From UBA9926 sp018645765 (GTDB lineage: Bacteria; Pseudomonadota; Gammaproteobacteria; Pseudomonadales; Azotimanducaceae), in NCBI GenBank assembly GCA_949372755.1, contig CASIBO010000002.1, forward strand, positions 124,001 to 188,000: a stretch of DNA of 64,000 nt, in the 5' to 3' direction. A model generated the notes under the pieces. The model was not told the origin of the DNA, did not search any database, and worked only from the letters and a program-made list of their open reading frames with translations. Below are positions 28,194-37,327 of this stretch, piece after piece. The position numbers and the translations under genes were made by a program. Each line of letters opens with the position of its first letter. The first letter of the stretch is position 1.

Positions 28194-29438
28194 TTAGCGG
28201 GTATAGCTGAGCGCGCTATAATTAAGCTGTTCTACAGCGGCAAAGAATGCTTCTTTGCGGGCCTTGACCAGCGCTTTGGCTTGACGAATTTCTTGCGCTA
28301 GTTCTTCGCGGCTAGCATTGGCTTGCTGTATCAACTTAGATTCCTTGCGCAACGTTTCCCACCGGGTCACTGCCTCGAGCCAGTCTTGCCGCAACGCCAT
28401 GATCCTGGCCTCTAAATGCGCGTACAGTAGCGCGGCATCCTGATTCAACGATTTCAGTTGATCAATACTCGCAAGCTTACGCGCCGCGATAATTTCTGCT
28501 TCGTCACGGCGATTGGCGCGCTTTAAGCCGTTCACTAACCCTAGGCCTCGCAGCAGTAATATAATGTACCGCGTTGGATCAAGTGCCCAACCCGACCAGC
28601 CAAATCCGTTGCGATAGTCTCTCGGAAAATCGTGGTGATCACCGTGATGATTGCCCTCTCCCAAGGGCCCGAGCCAAATAAAATTGTTGACTGCAGAGCT
28701 TTTCGCCCCCTTTGTCCAACCCCACAAATGGGTCACGCTGTTGACTGTCCAGGTATTGTGCTGCACCAAGACGGTCCCAACGATTGAACCCGTCAGCAAA
28801 GCAAAGAGGCCAAGCCAAGCGCCCAAGGCGTAACCTAGCCCCATGGGGAGGAGAAATATCCAGAACGTGATCAGCACGCCGTAGTACTGATCTTGCAGCA
28901 TAATAATCGGGTGACGTTGCGCGTTATGCGCCCGCAAATACGCGTCAGACTCCGGGTGGTTGAACATATGCGACAGCATATGAGACCAAAGAAAGTTACG
29001 CAGCGTGTTGGGAAACCAAGTCGCACTGTAAGGATCCAGTTCTTTTTTACCGTGACGGTCTACCCCATGGTGCAGCACATGATTGGCCGACCAACGGCGA
29101 ACACTGCCTTGTACGCTAAGCACTTGTCCAAAAAAACAGAAAAACAGGTGCACTGGAACCGACACATTCTTGACCGCGTTATGGGTGATCAAGCGATGAC
29201 TGTAGACCGTGGTGGACAAAGAGCCGAGGATAAAATGTCCGATGATCCAGCCAGCAGCGATCAAACCCCATGTGTTCGGCGCGACAAAGATTAGCCACGC
29301 GCCCAAAACGACCGCCGCGATATGAACCGCCACAATAAAGACCCAAGTGGTGGTATCAAGCGAAAAACCCGCACTGAACAGTTCGCCAAAGGTTTTAAAG
29401 ATGGGCGCATCGCGCTGTTCTGGTGTTATTTCAGTCAT
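28194..29438 (-). CDS. Membrane fatty acid (acyl-CoA type) desaturase
   Basis: A 414-residue membrane di-iron desaturase that introduces a double bond into fatty acyl chains. The three His boxes are present: HRLITH (81-86), HVLHH (120-124) and the third, NHHGDHHDFPRD. Two paired membrane regions (about residues 32-72 and 170-215) match the four-helix topology of stearoyl-CoA desaturases. After the catalytic domain there is a charged, Ala/Glu/Arg-rich helical C-terminal extension of about 100 residues that looks like a coiled coil and is longer than in the common family. Role is likely membrane-fluidity control. It is monocistronic as far as can be seen. Confidence 0.92.
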   Translation of the reverse strand: MTEITPEQRDAPIFKTFGELFSAGFSLDTTTWVFIVAVHIAAVVLGAWLIFVAPNTWGLIAAGWIIGHFILGSLSTTVYSHRLITHNAVKNVSVPVHLFFCFFGQVLSVQGSVRRWSANHVLHHGVDRHGKKELDPYSATWFPNTLRNFLWSHMLSHMFNHPESDAYLRAHNAQRHPIIMLQDQYYGVLITFWIFLLPMGLGYALGAWLGLFALLTGSIVGTVLVQHNTWTVNSVTHLWGWTKGAKSSAVNNFIWLGPLGEGNHHGDHHDFPRDYRNGFGWSGWALDPTRYIILLLRGLGLVNGLKRANRRDEAEIIAARKLASIDQLKSLNQDAALLYAHLEARIMALRQDWLEAVTRWETLRKESKLIQQANASREELAQEIRQAKALVKARKEAFFAAVEQLNYSALSYTR

Positions 29439-29713
29439 TTTCGGTGGAACGCTCTCTGTGATGGATGGTTTTAATCGTCACGGCAGATCAATCTTTCGAT
29501 TATCTTTATTTTAACCGTTCTTGAACAGTCATCGTTTTAAGGTGTATCCGTTCGGGCGCAAGCACGGTTAACGCTACATTTGTAGCAGGTGTCATAAGTC
29601 GTAATGAACTCATGTTCCACCATCAAGACTTGATCTGCATACCGCAAAAATTGAAGCGTCGTGCGAGATCCCGACATCGTTAAAGCAAGATTTCGCAAAC
29701 GAACCACTCATTC

Positions 29714-30109
29714 TTATTTCGTGCGTTCACCCGTAAACAATATGGCGCCACGCGGGGTCTGCAGCTCACCTTGCATTCGGTCAGAATCAATTTGACCCGA
29801 GTAGTGCAGTTCGATCTCGCCCATCGGGCTCGTCACCTTTTGCCGAAAGCTGAAGGTACGGCCTTTAACCTGTATCGCGTCAATGACTACCGATCCCCGT
29901 CGTCCGGTAATAACGCCGCCATAGCCGCCTGCCTCTTCTGTCACCTCTAAAGTCGGATACTGGATGCCCCTCGCTGCGCTAATCTCCAGCGCCCATGTAC
30001 CAACTATGAAAGAGGAGACGGCGGCATGATCATCTGCCCAGGCGGAGGTCAATCCAATGATCAACCCTATGGCAACGACACTTCTTACCATTTTATGACT
30101 TAGTTTCAT
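29714..30109 (-). CDS. Small exported protein of unknown function
   Basis: A 131-residue protein with a Sec signal peptide (MKLSHKMVRSVVAIGLIIGLTSAWADD). The mature part is rich in beta-strand-forming segments (VGTWALEI, GGVITGRRGSVVIDAIQVKG, FSFRQKV, IELHYSGQI, AILFTGERTK), like the small lipocalin-type domains found in exported proteins acting beside metal-dependent hydrolases. I do not recognise a specific family. It has a good ribosome site (AAAGGCGG). The gap to hupE upstream is 85 bp, so it may be the last gene of the DUF3604 operon. Confidence 0.7.
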   Translation of the reverse strand: MKLSHKMVRSVVAIGLIIGLTSAWADDHAAVSSFIVGTWALEISAARGIQYPTLEVTEEAGGYGGVITGRRGSVVIDAIQVKGRTFSFRQKVTSPMGEIELHYSGQIDSDRMQGELQTPRGAILFTGERTK

Positions 30110-30194
30110 GAGCCGCCTTTAATGATTGTTAACTTTTAGCCAGCACAATGTCGAACCTGATCGCACGCCATCGGCGCAAATCCGCCCACTGACA

Positions 30195-31238
30195 TCAACT
30201 GATAAGCGCTATGCCACGTTCGATGCACCACATAGCGGATAGCCCGCCAAGCAAATAAACCGGGATCAAAACTAAACGCGTGCGATTTACCGTTACCGCG
30301 TTCATCGCGAGGGCTTGCTTAAACAACCACCAGCCCCCTAATAGCAGCAACAAAAATGCGATTTGCCCTGCCTCGATCCCGATATTAAAAAACAACAGGG
30401 CCAATGGCACATTACTCTGGGGCAAGCCAATGTCAGCCAATGCACCCGCAAACCCCATGCCGTGCAGCAGCCCAAAGCCGCCAGCCAGCCACCAAGGGTG
30501 CCGTTTGAACAAACTTACATGCTGGTTAGAATCCACTTGCGGAGATCGGGCTAAGTCGAGCGCCAATACAAAGATGCTCAGCGCTATGGCAAATTCGACC
30601 AACGATACAGGGTAGGAAAGCAATCCTAGCGTGACTAAGCCCAGTGTTACGCTGTGCCCTACCGTGAAGGCCGTAATGGTCCACAGCAAACGCGTGCCCC
30701 CGCCCACCAGCAGCAGTAAGCCCAATACAAACATAAGGTGATCGATACCGCCCCAGATATGTTGAGTGCCCAACACTGAGTATTCAGTCATGATCCTCGT
30801 TTGGCTTGGCTGAGCAGGCACCAGGAATTCAGGCATCTCAGCGTTCACAACGCTTTGATAACGACGTCCGTCGCTTAGAGAGAGCAACACCATGGCAGAA
30901 GCTTGATTCTCCGCCAGACCCACAACACCCAGCTTCTCACCCACAAGACCCGCTTTGCCAAGTGATCCACAATCCAACGTCCAACTTGAAACCGTACCGG
31001 TCCCTTCGCGCAGAACGGGATTTTCAGCAACCATCAGACAGCCTGCAGGCCAACTCGGTTGCAACGCAATTGCGGACAAAGCTTCTGTTGGCGTTTTCCA
31101 GACAACATTATAGATGGCCTCAGTAGTTTGCGTCAGTTTTAACAATGATGGCGCGAACCGGTGGGCTTCTGCCATGCTGGGATGGAGCAGCAGCATCAAT
31201 AGGGCCAGTGCAAAACGTATTCGGGATGAGCTTGTCAT
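30195..31238 (-). CDS. HupE/UreJ-family membrane protein
   Basis: A 347-residue protein: signal peptide, an about 130-residue periplasmic domain, then six to seven membrane helices. The HupE/UreJ core is clear: HIWGGIDHLMFVLGLLLL, FTVGHSVTLG, HGMGFAGAL, and FFNIGIEAGQIAF, with His/Asp/Glu residues of the type that bind metal in HupE nickel permeases. This long form is found beside DUF3604 and PPIase genes in other proteobacteria. Start 31238 is chosen because its ATG overlaps the stop of the PPIase gene (ATGA), showing translational coupling; a TTG two codons upstream is unnecessary. Role inferred: metal uptake or export for the DUF3604 enzymes. Confidence 0.88.
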   Translation of the reverse strand: MTSSSRIRFALALLMLLLHPSMAEAHRFAPSLLKLTQTTEAIYNVVWKTPTEALSAIALQPSWPAGCLMVAENPVLREGTGTVSSWTLDCGSLGKAGLVGEKLGVVGLAENQASAMVLLSLSDGRRYQSVVNAEMPEFLVPAQPSQTRIMTEYSVLGTQHIWGGIDHLMFVLGLLLLVGGGTRLLWTITAFTVGHSVTLGLVTLGLLSYPVSLVEFAIALSIFVLALDLARSPQVDSNQHVSLFKRHPWWLAGGFGLLHGMGFAGALADIGLPQSNVPLALLFFNIGIEAGQIAFLLLLLGGWWLFKQALAMNAVTVNRTRLVLIPVYLLGGLSAMWCIERGIALIS

Positions 31239-32230
31239 TCGCAACCGCTGGCTTCATCGGAGTCTTTCTGCGTCCTGCCGCGAACATCAAACTCCAGTCT
31301 TAGCGCCGCAATGGCGCACTGCAACGCTTGCTTAGCTGCGGCATACTCGAGATCGATGCGAAGCTGTTGTTCAACCTCTTTTAGTTCGGCATCCTGGGCA
31401 GGTTCAAACCGAGATAACCAAACGTAATGAAGCCCGTAGACTGAGCGCACCGGCCCTAACCATCGGCCATCGCCAGATTCCGCCGCGCTTTGCGATGCTT
31501 GCAAGGCTTTTTGTAAATCCATGACAAAACTTTCACCGAAATTTCGGGCGAGTTGGTCTGGTGTTTGTTTCACGAACCGATACCCCTGTAAAAATGGTGA
31601 GCCGAGTTGTCGGGCTGCCCGCACATTCATACTATGCTCAGTAATTTCGGCAATAACAGATGCCACGTCTTGTTGGCGCTCGGGCGCAAAAAAAACATGC
31701 TCAATCGAATACTGTGGCGGATGTCGCAACGCTTGCCTTCTTTGAATGAAGGCTGCTTCGATATCTTCAACACTCGGCTTGATTGGCGGCGCATCAACAA
31801 GTAACCGCTGCTCCATCAGCTGTATTAACCGCCGCTTTACAACTTCGTCAGCAAGATGCATGCGCATCGTGATGGCCTGGTGAAATAGCTCAGGATCCGT
31901 TTTGTTTTCCGCTAATTGGATAAACCCCATATTGCGAACAAGTCGCTGGAAGACGATCGCGTCATGCAGATGAAAATCAAGATCAATGGCGCGCTGAAGC
32001 AGCATATCGCGATCAAGCTCGACGGCAACATACCTTGCGATTTGTTCCGGGCTCGGTTTTCGACCGGTACTGGCTCGCCACTGCTGCTCAAGCGTTGCAA
32101 TTCGCGCCTCACTCAACGGTCCAATCACCACCTTCGGTTCTGGAAACAGTATCGACTGCAACTGATAAAGTACCAGACCCAACACCAGAAAATGCAGCCA
32201 CGGTTTATGCACGCGAGCAAACCAACTCAT
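31235..32230 (-). CDS. Membrane-anchored parvulin-type peptidyl-prolyl isomerase
   Basis: A 331-residue PPIase: an N-terminal membrane anchor (HKPWLHFLVLGLVLYQLQSILF), a helical SurA/PrsA-like chaperone region (about residues 40-170), and a parvulin domain (about 175-285) with QYSIEHVFFAP, a GSPFL loop, FGESFVMDL and WLGPVRSVYGLHYVWL, which match the rotamase signature. It would help fold exported partners in the periplasm, most likely the two DUF3604 lipoproteins encoded 39 bp upstream. Its stop overlaps the hupE start. Confidence 0.88.
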   Translation of the reverse strand: MSWFARVHKPWLHFLVLGLVLYQLQSILFPEPKVVIGPLSEARIATLEQQWRASTGRKPSPEQIARYVAVELDRDMLLQRAIDLDFHLHDAIVFQRLVRNMGFIQLAENKTDPELFHQAITMRMHLADEVVKRRLIQLMEQRLLVDAPPIKPSVEDIEAAFIQRRQALRHPPQYSIEHVFFAPERQQDVASVIAEITEHSMNVRAARQLGSPFLQGYRFVKQTPDQLARNFGESFVMDLQKALQASQSAAESGDGRWLGPVRSVYGLHYVWLSRFEPAQDAELKEVEQQLRIDLEYAAAKQALQCAIAALRLEFDVRGRTQKDSDEASGCE

Positions 32231-32269
32231 GCGCTCATCCTTGCCAATGAAAACCGCTTAGACATGAGA

Positions 32270-34432
32270 CTATTCTGGCAAATAATGGATCGGCGATGAC
32301 CAGGCCCGTTCTTGCACGGTCGCGGGCAGATCCGGCCGCGGTGCAACACCTGCTCGAATTGCGTCCCATGTTGACCAGCGGCAGGTCGGATTCTCCATCA
32401 CGCGGGCGTAATAAAAAGCCCGTTGATTTGGATTGAACTCAGGATCTCGCCACAAAGCTGACAACTGTCCTGCGCCTGTTTCAGCGCTAACTGAGCAATT
32501 CCGGATATCAACCTCTGCACCATTGTCGGGGCATCGATTAGTGTCTGGGTTTACGACGGCGCCTCCGGCACAAGCAACGTCAACAACCGCTTCGTGAGTA
32601 CCCTCTGCGTCGACCCAGCCTTTAACAACTTGCAGGCGTTGCAACGGTGCGCTCTCAGCATCGGCGGCGGCCATTACCAGGAAACTGGGCGTTGCGCCCG
32701 CATTGACCGCCTCGTCGCCAGCTGGATTAACCGCCGACAGTACGCCGCCCATTGTGACACCGCCAGCATAAGCCCGCTCAATGCCATCGGCTGCTGTCAG
32801 CATGTCCTCATCAAAACCGAACCCTGCAAATAGACGGATCTGCATCCGCGGCCCGGACGTGGCAAACACTTCTTTTCTGCGAAAAGCACCGTAAAGCGAC
32901 TCGCGCGTATTCTCTTCGGCCCAAGCTGCGGCCAACCCCGACGCCCCATACGTTGGAGCAGCCCCGGCGGTATAGATATCGCCATTAATTCTCAATCGCG
33001 AACTGCCGCGCCCCAGGGCTTTCAGAACCAGGTAGTTCATTTCGCCGGAAAGACCCGTTTGCGGTAACGAGCCTCGTTGTTCGCCCGTGCTTGAGATCAG
33101 GCCCAGTTTTGAAACGAAGTCTGACTCCTTATTTTGACTTGCGGCTGAGTGGGTATCACTGGAGCCGATAAAGCCGAACTGATAAGGATTTGTGATGCCC
33201 TGTTGCGCCAGTGCTATGCCATTTAACAACGCTTCTCGAGCGTATGAGCCTTCCATCTGGCTTAAGGCACTGGTCGCGATTCGGTAGGGCATAATTTCAA
33301 AACCGGCCCATTCGTCCCGCGATGATAAAACCGGGTGAGTCTCCGACGTTCCCTTAATTTGAGTGATTTCCACAATAGGTTCATTTCGGGTGCGCTGCGC
33401 TGCATAAGCCTCATCTAGTGGATCACCAGCCCAATCAGCAAGCTTGAACATTTGTCCGTTTGATCCGTTGGAATTGTGCGGGATGGCTAAACTTTCAACG
33501 CCTTTCGCTCGAAGATCATCCATCCATTGCCAAAGATCTTCCGGGTTAGCAGAATGGAACCGAGAGAATGGCTCTCGGGGTAGTTCGCCGGTTCCTTTAA
33601 AAATGACATTTCGATGTAAGTTGCCCATATCGGCAGTACTGGAAGTATATTCGTAGGCGGCAAATGTGGTGAACCGACCAGGATCATTAAACTGATCTGC
33701 CGCATCAATTGAATCACGCCAAGCACTCCTCACCACACCAAGCACTTCATCGCGATCGAGTTTACCGGAGGTGGTCTGCATCACAGCCTCAGACAAGAAC
33801 GACGAGAACGTATTAAGACGATTCAATATGCTAAGCAGCCCCGCGCCCATATTTTCAGGTGCATTGAGCCCATGATAGGGCGCTGAGAATTCATTTTTTG
33901 AAAATTGCGTGCTGGTATCGGCAGCGGCTTTAACCACACCCAAAAACATTGCATGATCGGTAACGGCGTAGAAGTCCATCGGTCTTGTGAGCTGCATGTT
34001 GAAACCCGCAGGGTTTGCAATCGCCTCACCCCTCGCAAAACGATAGGCATCATAGGGTGTGGCCAGCGTACCAAAGGCATAACCATCGAACGAGTACGTG
34101 GTATGCACATGCAAATCACCAAAGAACGCTTTGCGTTCTATCGGTTTTTTAAAAGCGACCGCAGGCGGTTTACTGCTTGTGGTGGCGGACGGCGATTGCT
34201 CACGCAGGAGGAGTTCGGTTTCTGTTTCGAACACTTTTACATTCCAGCCCCGGACAATGCTCTGACCTGCGGACTGAGCATCAAACTCAGCAGTTGCGGC
34301 AATCACACCTTCGTTGGCGTGCAGGTCTTCAGGAAGACTCAAATTCGGGTCATCGGTGCAGGACGCCAAGAGTAACCCAATGGTGATCACCGCTAAGCAA
34401 CTTGCTCTAAATTTTAAGGTTTTCATGATCAT
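32270..34432 (-). CDS. DUF3604 lipoprotein, paralog 1
   Basis: A 720-residue predicted lipoprotein of the DUF3604 family (PHP-like metal-dependent hydrolase fold, function unknown). Seen: lipobox LASC with Cys25; FFGDLHVHTTYSFDGYAFG (His-x-His metal motif); DFYAVTDHAMFLG; AIPHNSNGSNGQMF; THPVLSSRDEWAGFE; and FIGSSDTHSAASQN. The C-terminal about 200 residues repeat the family pattern ending in PTCRWSTWDAIRAG. The start ATG (34432) overlaps the stop of the upstream paralog (TAATG), with the AAGGA site inside that gene; ATG 34426 is an alternative. A longer frame to 34501 reads into the paralog and is not used. Confidence 0.92.
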   Translation of the reverse strand: MIMKTLKFRASCLAVITIGLLLASCTDDPNLSLPEDLHANEGVIAATAEFDAQSAGQSIVRGWNVKVFETETELLLREQSPSATTSSKPPAVAFKKPIERKAFFGDLHVHTTYSFDGYAFGTLATPYDAYRFARGEAIANPAGFNMQLTRPMDFYAVTDHAMFLGVVKAAADTSTQFSKNEFSAPYHGLNAPENMGAGLLSILNRLNTFSSFLSEAVMQTTSGKLDRDEVLGVVRSAWRDSIDAADQFNDPGRFTTFAAYEYTSSTADMGNLHRNVIFKGTGELPREPFSRFHSANPEDLWQWMDDLRAKGVESLAIPHNSNGSNGQMFKLADWAGDPLDEAYAAQRTRNEPIVEITQIKGTSETHPVLSSRDEWAGFEIMPYRIATSALSQMEGSYAREALLNGIALAQQGITNPYQFGFIGSSDTHSAASQNKESDFVSKLGLISSTGEQRGSLPQTGLSGEMNYLVLKALGRGSSRLRINGDIYTAGAAPTYGASGLAAAWAEENTRESLYGAFRRKEVFATSGPRMQIRLFAGFGFDEDMLTAADGIERAYAGGVTMGGVLSAVNPAGDEAVNAGATPSFLVMAAADAESAPLQRLQVVKGWVDAEGTHEAVVDVACAGGAVVNPDTNRCPDNGAEVDIRNCSVSAETGAGQLSALWRDPEFNPNQRAFYYARVMENPTCRWSTWDAIRAGVAPRPDLPATVQERAWSSPIHYLPE

Positions 34433-36552
34433 TATTTCCTTACTGGGGTTGAATCCTTGACTCCGGCGGCACCCGGCACGTACTGAATTGGCGAAGACCA
34501 AGCCCGTTCCTGTAGGGTCGCTGCCAGATCAGAGCGCGGCTGGGTGCCTGCGCGAATCGCATCCCACGTATTCCATCGGCAAGTCGGATTTTCAAGGACT
34601 CGGGCATAATAAAAAGCACGCTCGCTAGCGTCGAAGTTTGGATCTGACCAGATGGTATTCAGCTCAGTGCTACCGGTTTTTGCCCGATAACTGCAATCAC
34701 TTAAGTTAACCGTGGCCCCATTGTCTGGGCAACGATTTATCTCCGGATTCACCGCGACACCATCCGCACACGCCACATCAATCACGTCTTCATGGGTGTT
34801 GCCTGCCGCGTCGATCCAACCTTTGATGATCTGCAGTCGTTGTAACGGCGCACTATTGGCATCAGCTTGCGCCCAGACAGCAAAACGCGGTGCATTTGTC
34901 GCATTCGAACTAGAAGCCGCTTCAAGATTAGCACCCATTGGGACGCCGTTTGCATAGGCATAAGCCACCCCATCTGGCCTTTGTGTTAAGTCTGCCGGTA
35001 AATCATAGCCAGCAAACAATCGCAGGCGCATTCTGGGTCCAGAGGTCGCAAAGGTTTCTTTACGACGCAGTGCAGCATAGATCGACTGCCGAGTATTTTC
35101 TTCTGCCCATACCGCTGCCAATCCCGACGCGCCAAATTCTGTCTGCTGACTACCCAGATAACTTTCTCCGTCAACTTCGGCGACGCTTTGGCCCGGCAGA
35201 AAGCCAATCAACAGGCTTTCTAAAAAGCCAAAAGGAACAGAGCCTCGTACTTGCGCATCGGCCGACAAGAGGCCGAGCTTGGATGAAAAGTTTGACTCAT
35301 CATTTTGTGAGGCCGCTGTATGCGTATCGCTGGAGCCAATAAAACCAAGCGCAAAGGGATTGGTCACACCTTGCGCTTGCATTTCCAGACCATGGCGCAA
35401 GGCTTCTCGCACGTAACTGCCTTCAGGTTTACTCGCGACAGGCTTACCCATTCCAACGCCTCTTGTGCTCACCAGTTCAAAGCCCGCCCATTCATCGCGA
35501 CTGGATAATGCTGGATGCGTTTCAGATGTGCCCTTGATCTGGGTGATTTCAACCAGCGGTTCGTTGCGAATACGTTTCACCGCATACTCATCATCGATAG
35601 GGTCGCCAGCCCAATCAAACAACTTGAACATATGACCATTTGATTTATTGGCGTTATGCGGAATAGCCAACGATTCGACGCCAGCTGCTCTCAGCGTATC
35701 CATCCAATCCCAAAGATCCTCCGGGTTTCTTGAGTGCATACGGGAAAAGGGCACCTCGGGTACCCGGTCACTGCTTTCAAAAATCACATTGCGATGCAGG
35801 CTACCATTGTCATCCGCTGTGGTTGAGTATTCATAAGCGACAAAGGTCGTGAAGTGGCCGGGATTGTAGTGCTCATCCGCGGCATTAATGGTATCTGCCC
35901 ATGCGTTACGCGTAATGGCCAATGGTTCCTCAGGACTAACTTCTCCATCGACAATCGCCAGCGCCAAGGCGCGCGCAAGGCCGAAGCTGCGCATTCGGTC
36001 CAGCGTACTCCATCGGTCCATGTTATCCGGCGCATTAAGATTGTGAACAACTTTTGCAAAAGCGTATTTAGAAAATTCAGTGCTCGTATCAGCCGCAACC
36101 GGAGAAACGCCCATAAAAAACCCGTGGTCGGTGACGCCATAAAAATCCAGCGGCGCTTGCAACTGAACGTCAAAACCCGCGGGGTGCTTAATGGCTTGAC
36201 CCTTAGCAAATCGATAGGCGTCATAGGGACTGGCCAATGTACCGAATGCATAAGCATCAAATGAGTATTTCGTGTGGACATGTAGGTCGCCGAAATAGGC
36301 ATTGCGCTCTGGGTTAGCTGGCGGCTTGTCGGCCAGACCCAAATTCACATTTGAGCCGGAGCGACGGTCAATTATTGTATGCTCTGTTGCAAAAAGACCT
36401 TGCCCAATGGCCGCGCGCTGCGCAGCGGTCTGCTCGTTACCACCACCGCAACTGACCAAGAAAAGACACATCAAGGCTGCTTGCGATAGCCCTAACGGTA
36501 TTCGTCTGATACGCGCGCGCATGAGTGACGCGCAGAAGTCATTGGTTGTCAT
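34432..36552 (-). CDS. DUF3604 lipoprotein, paralog 2
   Basis: A 706-residue predicted lipoprotein (lipobox LVSC, Cys35), collinear with the downstream paralog over almost its whole length. Seen: YFGDLHVHTKYSFDAYAFG, DFYGVTDHGFFMG, AIPHNANKSNGHMF, THPALSSRDEWAGFE, FIGSSDTHTAASQN and PTCRWNTWDAIRAG. The two probably arose by tandem duplication and then diverged. It is the first gene of an operon with its paralog, PPIase, HupE and perhaps the small exported protein. It is divergent from a TetR gene, with two palindromes between them. A start at residue 11 (MRARIRR, 36522) would also give a good signal peptide. Confidence 0.92.
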   Translation of the reverse strand: MTTNDFCASLMRARIRRIPLGLSQAALMCLFLVSCGGGNEQTAAQRAAIGQGLFATEHTIIDRRSGSNVNLGLADKPPANPERNAYFGDLHVHTKYSFDAYAFGTLASPYDAYRFAKGQAIKHPAGFDVQLQAPLDFYGVTDHGFFMGVSPVAADTSTEFSKYAFAKVVHNLNAPDNMDRWSTLDRMRSFGLARALALAIVDGEVSPEEPLAITRNAWADTINAADEHYNPGHFTTFVAYEYSTTADDNGSLHRNVIFESSDRVPEVPFSRMHSRNPEDLWDWMDTLRAAGVESLAIPHNANKSNGHMFKLFDWAGDPIDDEYAVKRIRNEPLVEITQIKGTSETHPALSSRDEWAGFELVSTRGVGMGKPVASKPEGSYVREALRHGLEMQAQGVTNPFALGFIGSSDTHTAASQNDESNFSSKLGLLSADAQVRGSVPFGFLESLLIGFLPGQSVAEVDGESYLGSQQTEFGASGLAAVWAEENTRQSIYAALRRKETFATSGPRMRLRLFAGYDLPADLTQRPDGVAYAYANGVPMGANLEAASSSNATNAPRFAVWAQADANSAPLQRLQIIKGWIDAAGNTHEDVIDVACADGVAVNPEINRCPDNGATVNLSDCSYRAKTGSTELNTIWSDPNFDASERAFYYARVLENPTCRWNTWDAIRAGTQPRSDLAATLQERAWSSPIQYVPGAAGVKDSTPVRK

Positions 36553-36584
36553 GGTATCGGCCTTGATTAATCTGAGCCTAAGCA

Positions 36585-36601
36585 GTTACTTGCAAAGTAA
36601 C
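36585..36601. promoter_or_regulatory. Perfect 17-bp palindrome A (operator-like)
   Basis: GTTACTT-GCA-AAGTAAC, a 7-3-7 perfect inverted repeat 33 bp upstream of the DUF3604 start. Size and position suit a TetR-type operator; binding is inferred. Confidence 0.55.
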
Positions 36602-36613
36602 CGAGGCAATTAA

Positions 36614-36630
36614 TTTAGCACTATGCTAAA
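36614..36630. promoter_or_regulatory. Perfect 17-bp palindrome B (operator-like)
   Basis: TTTAGCA-CTA-TGCTAAA, again a perfect 7-3-7 inverted repeat but with a different sequence from palindrome A; centres are 29 bp apart. It lies 77 bp before the TetR start. Either or both could be bound by the divergent TetR protein. Confidence 0.55.
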
Positions 36631-36706
36631 CTCCGCTAGCGAGATGTTAACGTTCTGACAGGCATCCCGCAAGTCAGACACACAGGGAGCGGCACCGCCC
36701 AACACA

Positions 36707-37327
36707 ATGAAAGATTCACAATCCAACAAAGCGATAAAAAAAAATCGCGGCCGGGCCGAGACCGAGCGCCGCCTGATCGAAGTTGCCCTTGAGCTCATCC
36801 AAAAAAACGGCGTGCTGGCAGGACTTAATCTTCGTCAAGTTGCTGAGGGCGCAGGCGTTAACCGGGGCAACATCTATCATTATTTCGGATCAAGACAAGA
36901 TCTCCTGCGCGCCGCCATCAATCGACGATTTAACGCGTTCGTAAACGCTTATACGAAAAGCAAAGCGCAGGCAGGATTCGTCGCAAGAAGGCTCCGAGCT
37001 TTTGCCTCGAACGCCAGTAATGACAGCAACGACAGTCTGCTACGCGCGCTGCTCGTGCTGGATGGCGATGATGCGGTTGATCCAATGCCGCTGTACGAGG
37101 GACAACTCAGCCAACTACGTCAGGACGTCATCGATGGCGACATTGATAAAGGTCATGATCTTGACGCATTACAAGTCGCACTCTCTTCCTGTTTACGAGG
37201 CTATCGAATCTTCCGCTTACCCTACGCCAAGCGAGTTGGAATCAAGCCAAATGAACTCGATGACCGCGTTAGCAGGATCCTGCGCACCTGGCTTGAAGCG
37301 ATGGCGCAACCGCCCAAAGGCGGCTAA
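36707..37327 (+). CDS. TetR family transcriptional regulator
   Basis: A 206-residue TetR protein with the helix-turn-helix at about residues 20-65: RRLIEVALELIQKNGVLAGLNLRQVAEGAGVNRGNIYHYFGSRQDLL, where VNRGNIYHYF is the recognition helix region. It begins with a basic stretch (KAIKKNRGRAETERR). The C-terminal ligand domain is not assignable. It is divergent from the DUF3604 operon with 154 bp between, which makes that operon its likely target. Confidence 0.92.
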   Translation: MKDSQSNKAIKKNRGRAETERRLIEVALELIQKNGVLAGLNLRQVAEGAGVNRGNIYHYFGSRQDLLRAAINRRFNAFVNAYTKSKAQAGFVARRLRAFASNASNDSNDSLLRALLVLDGDDAVDPMPLYEGQLSQLRQDVIDGDIDKGHDLDALQVALSSCLRGYRIFRLPYAKRVGIKPNELDDRVSRILRTWLEAMAQPPKGG

